A stretch of DNA of 28,639 bases from Erysipelotrichia bacterium (GTDB lineage: Bacteria > Bacillota_I > Bacilli_A > RFN20 > CAG-826): positions 1-28,639 of the forward strand of contig JAAZFO010000065.1 of assembly GCA_012511695.1 (NCBI GenBank), written 5' to 3'. The position numbers and the translations under genes were made by a program. The number at the start of each line of letters is the position of its first letter. Position 1 is the first letter of the stretch. This document shows, piece by piece, positions 22,524 to 28,639 of this stretch. The notes under the pieces were generated by a model. That model saw only the letters and a list, made by a program, of their open reading frames with translations. It had not been told where the DNA came from and ran no database searches.

Positions 22524-22883
22524 CTATTCGTCCTCCTTGTTTTCTGCTGGAGCTTCAACAGCTGCTTCCACTTCAACGATTTCTTCTTGGTTGGGTTCAG
22601 CTTCAGTTTGTATGACAATCGAGTTTTCTTTCCTATCGATTGAGACTAATCTCCAACGTTTAATAGCGCTTAATTTACGTGTTTCCATGATGGTGACCAC
22701 ATCGCCGACTTTAGCGGAGTTTTCTTCATCATGAGCATAATATTTTTTACCGTATTTAACGCGCTTACCGTATTTGGGATGTTTTCTGTGTGTTTCGACA
22801 AGGACAACGATAGTTTTGGCGTTCTTGTCTGAAACGACGACGCCTTGGACAGCACGGCGTGCTTTTGTTGTTCTAACTTCCAT
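22524..22883 (-). CDS. rpsQ: Small ribosomal subunit protein S17 with acidic C-terminal tail
   Basis: S17 is a 16S rRNA-binding OB-fold protein: RRAVQGVVVSDKNAKTIVVL, HPKYGKRVKYGKKYYAHDE, and VGDVVTIMETRKLSAIKRW. The family normally ends close to residue 88; here about 30 further residues follow, strongly acidic (NQEEIVEVEAAVEAPAENKE). The tail has the opposite charge to those on L5 and L22. The stop is TAG. Confidence 0.96.
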   Translation of the reverse strand: MEVRTTKARRAVQGVVVSDKNAKTIVVLVETHRKHPKYGKRVKYGKKYYAHDEENSAKVGDVVTIMETRKLSAIKRWRLVSIDRKENSIVIQTEAEPNQEEIVEVEAAVEAPAENKEDE

Positions 22884-22897
22884 TTTCTGCGTCCTCC

Positions 22898-23101
22898 TTA
22901 TTTACCTTCCGCTTCAATTTCGCGTTCTCTAATGACGAGATTGACGCGAGCAATGTTTTTTCTAACAGCGGTGACATCTTCACCTCTATCGAGAGCCCCG
23001 ACAGCTTTTTTTCTGCGCAGCTCAAACAATTGTTCTTTGAATGAGTATAATTTTTCTTTTAATTCACTTGTCGTAAGTTCACGAACTTCATTAATTTTCA
23101 T
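22898..23101 (-). CDS. rpmC: Large ribosomal subunit protein L29
   Basis: L29 is a small two-helix protein by the exit tunnel, a docking point for trigger factor and SRP. It shows MKINEVRELTTSELKEKLYS and FELRRKKAVGAL, then KNIARVNLVIRERE. The 67-residue length is normal. It lies between rplP and rpsQ. The stop is TAA. Confidence 0.96.
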   Translation of the reverse strand: MKINEVRELTTSELKEKLYSFKEQLFELRRKKAVGALDRGEDVTAVRKNIARVNLVIREREIEAEGK

Positions 23102-23106
23102 AACTA

Positions 23107-23517
23107 TTACTCACCTTTCTTAACAACTCTACATTTGATGGGGAGTTTATAAGCCGATAAGCGAAGGGCTTCTCTCATAACTTCTTCAGCTACACCATCA
23201 ATTTCGAACATGATGCACCCTTTTCTAACTACGGCTACCCAATGATCTGGCGAACCTTTACCGGAACCCATCCGCACTTCAGCTGGTTTTTTGGTTTTAG
23301 CTAAATGTGGGAAAATTCTGATCCAGATTTTGCCACCTCTTCTAGTGTAGCGAGCGAGGACAATACGGGCAGCTTCAATTTGACGGGCGGTAATCCAAGC
23401 CCCTTCGACTGCTTGTAAACCAAGTTTTCCAAATACCACTTTTTGAGTGGATTTGCAGTGTCCCTCATATTTAATAATATGCGGACGACGATATTTAACA
23501 CGTTTTGGTTGTAACAT
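23107..23517 (-). CDS. rplP: Large ribosomal subunit protein L16
   Basis: L16 helps organise the A-site tRNA region of the 50S subunit. It shows MLQPKRVKYRRPHI, GAWITARQIEAARIVLARYTRRGGKIWIRIFP in part, and MGSGKGSPDHWVAVV. The 136-residue length is normal. It follows rpsC by 2 bases, so translation is probably coupled. The stop is TAA. Confidence 0.98.
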   Translation of the reverse strand: MLQPKRVKYRRPHIIKYEGHCKSTQKVVFGKLGLQAVEGAWITARQIEAARIVLARYTRRGGKIWIRIFPHLAKTKKPAEVRMGSGKGSPDHWVAVVRKGCIMFEIDGVAEEVMREALRLSAYKLPIKCRVVKKGE

Positions 23518-23519
23518 GG

Positions 23520-24197
23520 TTATTCTCCTTTCTCACGAGCTTTCTTTTGAAGTTCAGGGCGAATTTCACCGCGGCAAATCCACACTTTAACGCCTAAACG
23601 GCCGTACTGTGTCGCAGCGTGGACGCACATATAGTCGATATCACTTCTCAACGTATGTAGAGGAATGATACCTTCGCGATAGCCTTCTGAACGAGCAATA
23701 TCTGTACCGCCTAAACGACCACTGACGAGAGTTTTAATACCTTTAGCGCCAGCTTTGCGAACTCTTTGAATCGCTCTTTTTTGGACGGTTCTAAAGCTTG
23801 CTCTTTCCTCGAGTTGTTTAGCGATTCCTTGCGCAACGATGTTGGCGTCTAAATCAGGATTTTTGACTTCAACGACGTCGATACGCACTTCGCTGTTATT
23901 TAATAATTTATTTAACTTCTCTCTTAACGCTCTGATGTTTTTGCCGTCTTGGCCGATAACTACACCTGGACGAGCGACAAAAATCATGACCACAACGTTG
24001 TAGCCCTTATCAGTTTTAATTCTTTCGATTTCAACATGAGAGAGTAAGGCTTCTTTTAATTCAACAGTGAGGAACTCACGTACTTTGATATCTTCATGTA
24101 AAAAGATGGCGTATTCTTTATCATTAGCAAACCAACGAGAATTCCAATCCTTGTTGATGCCAACTCTTAAGCCTACTGGATTAACTTTTTGACCCAT
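23520..24197 (-). CDS. rpsC: Small ribosomal subunit protein S3
   Basis: S3 lies at the mRNA entry channel and contributes helicase activity. It shows MGQKVNPVGLRVGINKDWNS, the KH domain GVVIGQDGKNIRALREKLNK and the C-terminal YGRLGVKVWICRGEI. The 225-residue length is normal, without added tail. An AGGAGG precedes the ATG. The stop is TAA. Confidence 0.98.
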   Translation of the reverse strand: MGQKVNPVGLRVGINKDWNSRWFANDKEYAIFLHEDIKVREFLTVELKEALLSHVEIERIKTDKGYNVVVMIFVARPGVVIGQDGKNIRALREKLNKLLNNSEVRIDVVEVKNPDLDANIVAQGIAKQLEERASFRTVQKRAIQRVRKAGAKGIKTLVSGRLGGTDIARSEGYREGIIPLHTLRSDIDYMCVHAATQYGRLGVKVWICRGEIRPELQKKAREKGE

Positions 24198-24210
24198 TGA
24201 CGATTTCCTC

Positions 24211-24717
24211 CTATTTCATCTTCACCACAACGGTGATATTGGAACTGCGCTTAACTAAGCCAGAAGCAGAACCTTTTGCTCTCGGCATGTAGCGTTTCAT
24301 TTTTAAGCCATCGTTAGCATAGATTTCATCGATATACAGTGTATCTTCATCCATGCCAAAGTTATTGACGGCATTAGCGACAGCAGATTTAATAACTTTA
24401 ATGACTGGCTTACTCGCGGAACGATTGACGTTTCCGAGAATGCTTAGTGCTTGTTTGACTTCCAAACCTCTCACGAGATCAATGACTAAGCGCACTTTAC
24501 GTGGTGTGACTTTGACATTTCTTGCGATAGCTTTGGCTTCAGTGGGCATTAGCTTTTCAGGAGCGACTGGTTTCACTTTTTCTTTTGCCACTTTTGCCGC
24601 TTTCTTAGAAGCGACTTTCCTGGGAGCTTTTTTTTCTTTAGCGACGGCAGCACTTTCTTCCACTACTGGTTCCGCCACTTTTTTTGCTTTTTTAGGAGCT
24701 TTCTTTTCTTCTGCCAT
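24211..24717 (-). CDS. rplV: Large ribosomal subunit protein L22 with Lys/Ala N-terminal tail
   Basis: L22 lines the peptide exit tunnel with a long beta-hairpin. The core begins near residue 60 (EAKAIARNVKVTPRKVRLV) and ends PRAKGSASGLVKRSSNITVV. Ahead of it is a tail of about 58 residues rich in Lys, Ala, Glu and Pro (KKAPKKAKKVAEP, EKKAPRKVASKKAA), similar in flavour to the L5 tail. The start at 24717 has AGGAGG 8 bases upstream, overlapping the rpsS stop. The stop is TAG. Confidence 0.96.
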   Translation of the reverse strand: MAEEKKAPKKAKKVAEPVVEESAAVAKEKKAPRKVASKKAAKVAKEKVKPVAPEKLMPTEAKAIARNVKVTPRKVRLVIDLVRGLEVKQALSILGNVNRSASKPVIKVIKSAVANAVNNFGMDEDTLYIDEIYANDGLKMKRYMPRAKGSASGLVKRSSNITVVVKMK

Positions 24718-24728
24718 GATTAGTCCTC

Positions 24729-25025
24729 CTATTTTCTACGGGCCCTAGCTGCTTTATCTTCAGCAGTGTGACCTGTATGTCCAGCAAATCTTCTCGTTGG
24801 AGAAAATTCACCTAATTTATGTCCGACCATATCTTCCGTCACATAAACAGAGATATGTTCTTTACCGTTGTAAACCGCGAATGTGTGACCTACAAATGAT
24901 GGATAAATTGTAGAGCGGCGTGACCAAGTCTTGATGACTTCTTTTTTGTTTTTTGCATTCAAAGCTTCAACTTTTTTCATTAGTGGAGCATCAACGAATG
25001 CACCTTTTTTTAAACTTCTTGCCAT
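24729..25025 (-). CDS. rpsS: Small ribosomal subunit protein S19
   Basis: S19 lies in the 30S head and contacts S13. It shows MARSLKKGAFVDAPLMKKVE, IKTWSRRSTIYPSFVGHTFA and VGHKLGEFSPTRRFAGH. At 98 residues it is a few longer than usual, ending DKAARARRK. The TAG stop forms part of the AGGAGG of rplV. Confidence 0.98.
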   Translation of the reverse strand: MARSLKKGAFVDAPLMKKVEALNAKNKKEVIKTWSRRSTIYPSFVGHTFAVYNGKEHISVYVTEDMVGHKLGEFSPTRRFAGHTGHTAEDKAARARRK

Positions 25026-25045
25026 ATGTTTATCTCCTTTCGCGA

Positions 25046-25879
25046 TTATTTAGCAGGCCGGCGTCTCACAATTAATCTGCTGGAAGCTTTTCTCTTATTC
25101 CGTGTTCTGACACCTAGTGCACGTTTGCCCCATGGGGTTCTCGGTGCATCGTGGCCGATTGGTGATTTCCCCTCACCACCACCGTGTGGGTGATCGCTTG
25201 GGTTCATCGCACTTCCGCGGACGGCAGGCCTTCTGCCATACCAACGACTTTTGCCAGCTTTACCTAAGTTAATTAAGTTCCAACTCTCATTACCGACAGT
25301 CCCTATAGTAGCACGACAGGAACCTAATACTTTGCGTACTTCACCTGAGGTTAAGCGGAGCAAAACATATTTGCCTTCACTGCCGAGGACTTGAGCTTTA
25401 GCGCCAGCGGCTCTACACATCTGGCCGCCTCTGCCGGGAGCTAGTTCAATGTTGTGAACGAGAGTTCCTTCAGGAATGTTCCGGAGGGCGCAGGCATTAC
25501 CTATGATGATATCAGTGGCTTCATCAGCAACAATTCTTTGACCAACTTTGATATCTTTTGGGGCGATAATATAACGCTTTTCACCATCTAAATAATTAAT
25601 TAAGCAAATGTTAGCGTTACGATTTGGATCATATTCGATTGATTTGACAACCCCTGGAACACCATCTTTATTACGTTTGAAATCAATAATGCGATATTTT
25701 CGCTTATGACCTCCACCTCTGTGGCGGCAGGTGATAACGCCTTGGTTATTTCTACCACCAGTTTTGGGTAAACTGACTAATAAACTTTTCTCAGGAGCGG
25801 TTTTGGTGAGTTCACCAAATGTCAAATTCGTCATGTTTCTGCGACTTGGGGTCGTAGGTTTGTATTTTCTAATTGACAC
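25046..25879 (-). CDS. rplB: Large ribosomal subunit protein L2
   Basis: L2 is a primary 23S rRNA-binding protein needed for subunit association and peptidyl transfer. It shows IRKYKPTTPSRRNMT, ITCRHRGGGHKRKYRIIDF, and the catalytic-region NPSDHPHGGGEG with its conserved His. The 277-residue length is normal. It lies between rplW and rpsS in the S10 order. The stop is TAA. Confidence 0.98.
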   Translation of the reverse strand: MSIRKYKPTTPSRRNMTNLTFGELTKTAPEKSLLVSLPKTGGRNNQGVITCRHRGGGHKRKYRIIDFKRNKDGVPGVVKSIEYDPNRNANICLINYLDGEKRYIIAPKDIKVGQRIVADEATDIIIGNACALRNIPEGTLVHNIELAPGRGGQMCRAAGAKAQVLGSEGKYVLLRLTSGEVRKVLGSCRATIGTVGNESWNLINLGKAGKSRWYGRRPAVRGSAMNPSDHPHGGGEGKSPIGHDAPRTPWGKRALGVRTRNKRKASSRLIVRRRPAK

Positions 25880-25917
25880 TATTTTTTCCTCCTATATTTG
25901 TGGAATAAGCCCATATC

Positions 25918-26262
25918 TTATTCTTTGAAAAGGTCGATTGCTTCGCCTTCAGCGACGGTAACAATGGCCTTTTTATAACCAGAAATCTTACCAGGGTATC
26001 TGGTGCCTCTTGTGGTTGCTTTTGCTTTTTGATTTAAGACTTTGACGTCATCAACTTTCACTTGGAAAATTCTTTCAAACGTTAATTTGATTTCAATTTT
26101 AGTCGAAGTTGATAACACCTTAAGGGTGACTTTGTTTTCGTTTTGCATCAAATCCATCGCTTTTTCAGTGATAATCGGCTTAGCGATAACAGAAAAGTCT
26201 TTTTCGGTTGCTTTTGGAAAGCGAATTTTTGTTTTTAATGCAGCTTTTTTCTTAGATGCCAT
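25918..26262 (-). CDS. rplW: Large ribosomal subunit protein L23
   Basis: L23 lies at the tunnel exit and docks trigger factor and SRP. The core IAKPIITEKAMDLMQNENKV begins near residue 26, followed by TKIEIKLTFERIFQVKVDDV. About 20 basic residues (KKKAALKTKIRFPKATEK) precede it, a short version of the tails on L5 and L22. The 114-residue length is above the usual 95-100. It lies between rplD and rplB. The stop is TAA. Confidence 0.95.
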   Translation of the reverse strand: MASKKKAALKTKIRFPKATEKDFSVIAKPIITEKAMDLMQNENKVTLKVLSTSTKIEIKLTFERIFQVKVDDVKVLNQKAKATTRGTRYPGKISGYKKAIVTVAEGEAIDLFKE

Positions 26263-26263
26263 A

Positions 26264-26902
26264 TTACCTTAGCGCCTCCTCAATTGTTTTAATGCTAGTT
26301 TTCGAGACGATGAGATTTTCGACATTTAATAAATCGAGAACACTGACATTGTCTGGAGTGACAACCTTGGCGTAACGAATGTTGCGCGCACTAGCATAAA
26401 TTTCTTCGGTGATTTCATCGACGACGACAAGGGCTTTTCTATCGACCTTAAACGCATCTAAGAAAGTGACAAAATTTTTAGTTTTCATCTCTTCAAATTG
26501 AATAGCATCGACGACGACGAGTCCGTTTTTAGTTTTTAAACTTAACGCAGACTTAAGCGCAAGTTTATGTTCTTTTTTGTTTTGGGAAAGTTTGTAATTT
26601 TGGTTTCCCACTGGTCCAAAGATGGTACCTCCACCGACCCAAATTGGGGAACGTCTACTACCAGCACGGGCGCGGCCGGTACCTTTTTGACGGAAGGGTT
26701 TTTTACCACCACCACGAACTTCTTTGCGGGTTTTGGTTTTTGCAGTAGCTTGTCTGGCATTAGCCTGTTCAACTTGAACGGCATCAAACATCACTTGCTG
26801 ATGTGGTTCAACATTGAAGACTGCGGCATTAAGAGCCATTTTGGACACTTCTTCGCCAGCCATGTTATAAACTTTGACACTAACTGTTTTCTTTTCTGCC
26901 AT
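26264..26902 (-). CDS. rplD: Large ribosomal subunit protein L4
   Basis: L4 reaches the exit tunnel through a long loop and in some bacteria represses its own S10 operon. It shows the loop RGGGKKPFRQKGTGRARAGS and SPIWVGGGTIFGP, then KALVVVDEI near the C-terminus. The 212-residue length is normal. A leader hairpin at 28043-28074 would be the place to look for L4 control. The stop is TAA. Confidence 0.97.
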   Translation of the reverse strand: MAEKKTVSVKVYNMAGEEVSKMALNAAVFNVEPHQQVMFDAVQVEQANARQATAKTKTRKEVRGGGKKPFRQKGTGRARAGSRRSPIWVGGGTIFGPVGNQNYKLSQNKKEHKLALKSALSLKTKNGLVVVDAIQFEEMKTKNFVTFLDAFKVDRKALVVVDEITEEIYASARNIRYAKVVTPDNVSVLDLLNVENLIVSKTSIKTIEEALR

Positions 26903-26924
26903 AATTCAGTTCTCCTTTCCGTAC

Positions 26925-27653
26925 TTATTTAGTAGCTTCAGCCGCTGGCGACGCTTCGGTTGCAGCAGCTTCAGCGATCACTGGAGTGCGATCAATTAAC
27001 TTTTTAACTTTTTCTGGATTTTTAACATCTTTAATTGCCGATCTAATGGTGACAATACCCTTACGTGGGCCTGGGACACCGCCTTTGATTAAGATGTAGT
27101 TTTTTTCAGCATCAACAGCGATAACTAATTGGTTGTGTATTGTAGATGATTTGTTGCCATGGTGGCCAGCCATACGTTTGCCTGGCATAACACCGTGATT
27201 ATAACGACCGTTATTAGCAAACGAGCCGTGGCCTCGATGGAAAGTTGAGCCGTGGCTTCTAGGACCGATAGATTGATTCCAACGTTTGATAACACCAGTA
27301 AATCCGTGGCCTTTAGAAGTGCCGATCACATCGACAACATCTCCGACTTGGAAGAGGTCGGCTTTAATCTCATCACCGAGTTGGAATTTTGCCATTTCAT
27401 CCCCCTTTAATTCTTTATGAACTTGATGTGGGACTGTATTGGCTTTTTTAGCAATGCCTTTTTCTGGTTTGTTGGCTCTAGATTCTTTTAATTCTTCATA
27501 ACCAACTTGAATAGCGGCATAACCATCTGTTTCGATAGTTTTAACTTGTGTGACGACGTTTGGTAAGACTTCAACGACCGTCACTGCATAGATTTGTCCA
27601 TCTTCAGCGAAGACTTGTGTCATGCCCATTTTACGGCCAATAATTGCTTTCAT
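26925..27653 (-). CDS. rplC: Large ribosomal subunit protein L3 with Ala/Glu C-terminal tail
   Basis: L3 reaches the peptidyl transferase centre. It shows KAIIGRKMGMTQVFAEDGQ, VIGTSKGHGFTGVIKRWNQS and LIKGGVPGPRKGIVTIR. The central loop around residues 142-170 (GHGSFANNGRYNHGVMPG) is more divergent than usual. After the expected end near residue 215 there is a tail of about 25 residues (IAEAAATEASPAAEATK). Total length is 242, against about 210 in most bacteria. The stop is TAA. Confidence 0.96.
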   Translation of the reverse strand: MKAIIGRKMGMTQVFAEDGQIYAVTVVEVLPNVVTQVKTIETDGYAAIQVGYEELKESRANKPEKGIAKKANTVPHQVHKELKGDEMAKFQLGDEIKADLFQVGDVVDVIGTSKGHGFTGVIKRWNQSIGPRSHGSTFHRGHGSFANNGRYNHGVMPGKRMAGHHGNKSSTIHNQLVIAVDAEKNYILIKGGVPGPRKGIVTIRSAIKDVKNPEKVKKLIDRTPVIAEAAATEASPAAEATK

Positions 27654-27667
27654 GAATTCTTACCTCC

Positions 27668-27979
27668 TTATAACTTAATTTCGATATCAACACCAGCAGG
27701 TAGATCTAGATTCTTCAACGAATCAATAGTTGCCTTGCGGTAATTACGGATATCAATGATTCTCTTGTGTGTTCTGATTTCGAATTGTTCACGAGAATCT
27801 TTATCTTTGTGAACAGCTCTTAAGATTGTATACACTTGTCTTTCCGTTGGGAGCGGAATTGGTCCGACAACTGTTGCACCAGTATTTTTCGCTGCGGTAA
27901 TAATCTTTTCAGCACTTGAATCTAAACTGACATGATCATACGCCTTCAGACGAACCCTAATTTTGGTTGCTTTTGCCAT
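27668..27979 (-). CDS. rpsJ: Small ribosomal subunit protein S10
   Basis: S10 (NusE) is both a 30S head protein and an antitermination factor partner of NusB. It shows KIRVRLKAYDHVSLDSSAEK, GPIPLPTERQVYTILRA and the C-terminal LDLPAGVDIEIKL. The 103-residue length is normal. It is the first gene of the super-operon, with AGGAGG before the ATG and the promoter about 135 bases upstream. The stop is TAA. Confidence 0.98.
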   Translation of the reverse strand: MAKATKIRVRLKAYDHVSLDSSAEKIITAAKNTGATVVGPIPLPTERQVYTILRAVHKDKDSREQFEIRTHKRIIDIRNYRKATIDSLKNLDLPAGVDIEIKL

Positions 27980-28042
27980 GAATTAACTTTCCTCCTATCA
28001 CTTTAGGTTTTGACAATAGCTCTCTTAATGCGAATTACCTGA

Positions 28043-28074
28043 ATACACCTTCATGACAACGCCTGTGGGTGTAT
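28043..28074 (-). promoter_or_regulatory. Hairpin in the S10 operon leader
   Basis: In the roughly 130-base leader of rpsJ, ATACACC (28074-28068) pairs exactly with GGTGTAT (28049-28043) around an 18-base loop. Leaders of S10 operons can bind L4 to reduce transcription or translation, and this stem is placed where such control would act. I cannot tell whether this one binds a protein. The stem has no T-run, so it is not a simple terminator. Confidence 0.5.
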
Positions 28075-28114
28075 CAGCAACCTCGCACATCAACGCGAAC
28101 CGTCAACGTTTTAT

Positions 28115-28143
28115 ATCATACATTTACGCGTATACACTGTCAA
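28115..28143 (-). promoter_or_regulatory. Strong promoter of the S10-spc-alpha super-operon
   Basis: On the minus strand a perfect TTGACA (28143-28138), a 17-base spacer and TATGAT (28120-28115) form a near-consensus SigA promoter. The predicted start near 28108 leaves a leader of about 130 bases before the rpsJ start codon. No other promoter of this strength is seen within the 29-gene run. Confidence 0.88.
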
Positions 28144-28241
28144 CTATTATTTAATAAATATAATAACAAGTAGAAAATGATAAAAAATAAAGAAATATTT
28201 AATGAGTTTTTTAGGACTTAAATTTAAGTAAAAAATGGAAA

Positions 28242-28260
28242 AAGGGCACTTTTGACCCTT
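28242..28260 (-). terminator. Terminator-like hairpin upstream of the ribosomal promoter
   Basis: AAGGG and CCCTT pair around a 9-base loop; on the minus strand TTTCCATTTTTT follows. It would end transcription from the degraded gene to its right and insulate the S10 promoter. The stem is short. On the plus strand CATTTTTG follows, so either direction is possible. Confidence 0.5.
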
Positions 28261-28326
28261 CATTTTTGCATTTATCAAAGAAAAAAGATCTTATTTTACT
28301 TAAAAACAGCACTTAGATTTTAATGA

Positions 28327-28535
28327 ATCAAAGTTGACAGCTTGCAAAAAGGGCCAGATCTTCATTTTCTTCGGTGATAAGCATTACTGTAAAATTCCAT
28401 TTGTTTAGGTATTCAACTTCGCTATACCAACCAGTAAAGTCATAACCTTCTAAAATAGGAATGGCGGCTCAAAAATCACCATTTTCGATATTGTCAAGCG
28501 GTAAAACCCTCCATTATCGGCAAGAAAATAATTAT
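28327..28535 (-). pseudogene. Remnant of a Listeria-Bacteroides (Flg_new/InlB-B) repeat domain
   Basis: On the minus strand one frame reads LDNIENGDF, then TGA, then AAIPILEGYDFTGWYSEV and further on KWNFTVMLITEENEDLALF. The order of NGD, GYxFTGWY, a Trp-x-F and a final (L)(Y/F)A matches Flg_new repeats, found in long surface proteins of gut Firmicutes and Mollicutes. Upstream the match (FLADNGG) continues in another frame, and other stops follow. So at least one frameshift and one TGA interrupt it, and no start or full protein is visible. It is probably the decayed 3' end of a surface-protein gene. Confidence 0.5.
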
Positions 28536-28639
28536 TTATAAAATTGATACTAGCAGGAGCCAATAATTTGGATTATTTCAGTTTAATCCTTGATAGAAAA
28601 TTGACATCCGCAATAGCGCTGAAAATACAAACCGTGTTC

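Larger units (their letters stand above)
28144..28639. other. Non-coding stretch upstream of the ribosomal operon promoter
   Basis: No intact gene is visible here. The stretch up to about 28320 is very AT-rich and holds a 14-bp perfect palindrome (28216-28229) and a terminator-like hairpin (28242-28260). The rest appears to be a decayed repeat-domain remnant, listed separately. The usual Firmicutes neighbours upstream of rpsJ (tuf, fusA, rpsG, rpsL) are not present. Confidence 0.6.

Overview
The window is an AT-leaning stretch of a bacterial chromosome. It carries 37 recognisable protein genes, almost all on the minus strand. The gene families and gene order point to an anaerobic, fermentative relative of the Bacilli/Mollicutes (uncultured gut-type Bacilli, Izemoplasmatales- or Acholeplasma-like). 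The reasons are a Firmicutes-type S10-spc-alpha gene order, no rpmD (L30), a zinc-type S14, strong AGGAGG ribosome binding sites, and a trimeric [FeFe] hydrogenase with AdhE and Rex. This placement is inference; no rRNA is present to settle it.

Region 1 (1-12571) is redox and fermentation metabolism. From left to right: cysS; a hydrogenase operon transcribed hydC-hydB-hydA (minus strand, promoter near 5946-5974); a rex-adhE pair (minus strand); a divergently transcribed Old Yellow Enzyme-type flavin oxidoreductase (the only plus-strand gene, 9429-11501); and gpsA. These genes fit together: the hydrogenase and AdhE reoxidise NADH (and, for the hydrogenase, ferredoxin) to H2 and ethanol, and Rex senses NADH/NAD+. 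The oddest gene is hydA. It has an in-frame TGA at 2800-2802, where relatives usually have Arg, and an intrinsic terminator that precedes its only downstream stop codon.

Region 2 (12750-27979) is one unbroken minus-strand ribosomal super-operon: rpsJ-rplC-rplD-rplW-rplB-rpsS-rplV-rpsC-rplP-rpmC-rpsQ-rplN-rplX-rplE-rpsN-rpsH-rplF-rplR-rpsE-rplO-secY-adk-map-infA-rpmJ-rpsM-rpsK-rpoA-rplQ. It is driven by a near-consensus promoter at 28115-28143 and closed by a strong terminator at 12685-12716. Several proteins carry low-complexity tails. L5 has about 170 extra N-terminal residues rich in Lys/Ala/Pro/Glu, which doubles its length, and L22, S5, S17 and L3 have shorter tails.

Region 3 (27980-28639) holds the super-operon leader and promoter, a terminator-like hairpin, and what looks like the decayed end of a surface-protein repeat domain. 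None of the 36 other genes uses TGA as stop (27 TAA, 9 TAG), yet every Trp in them is TGG, so the status of TGA in this genome is the main open question. I found no CRISPR array, tRNA, rRNA, prophage, defence system or clearly novel multi-gene system.
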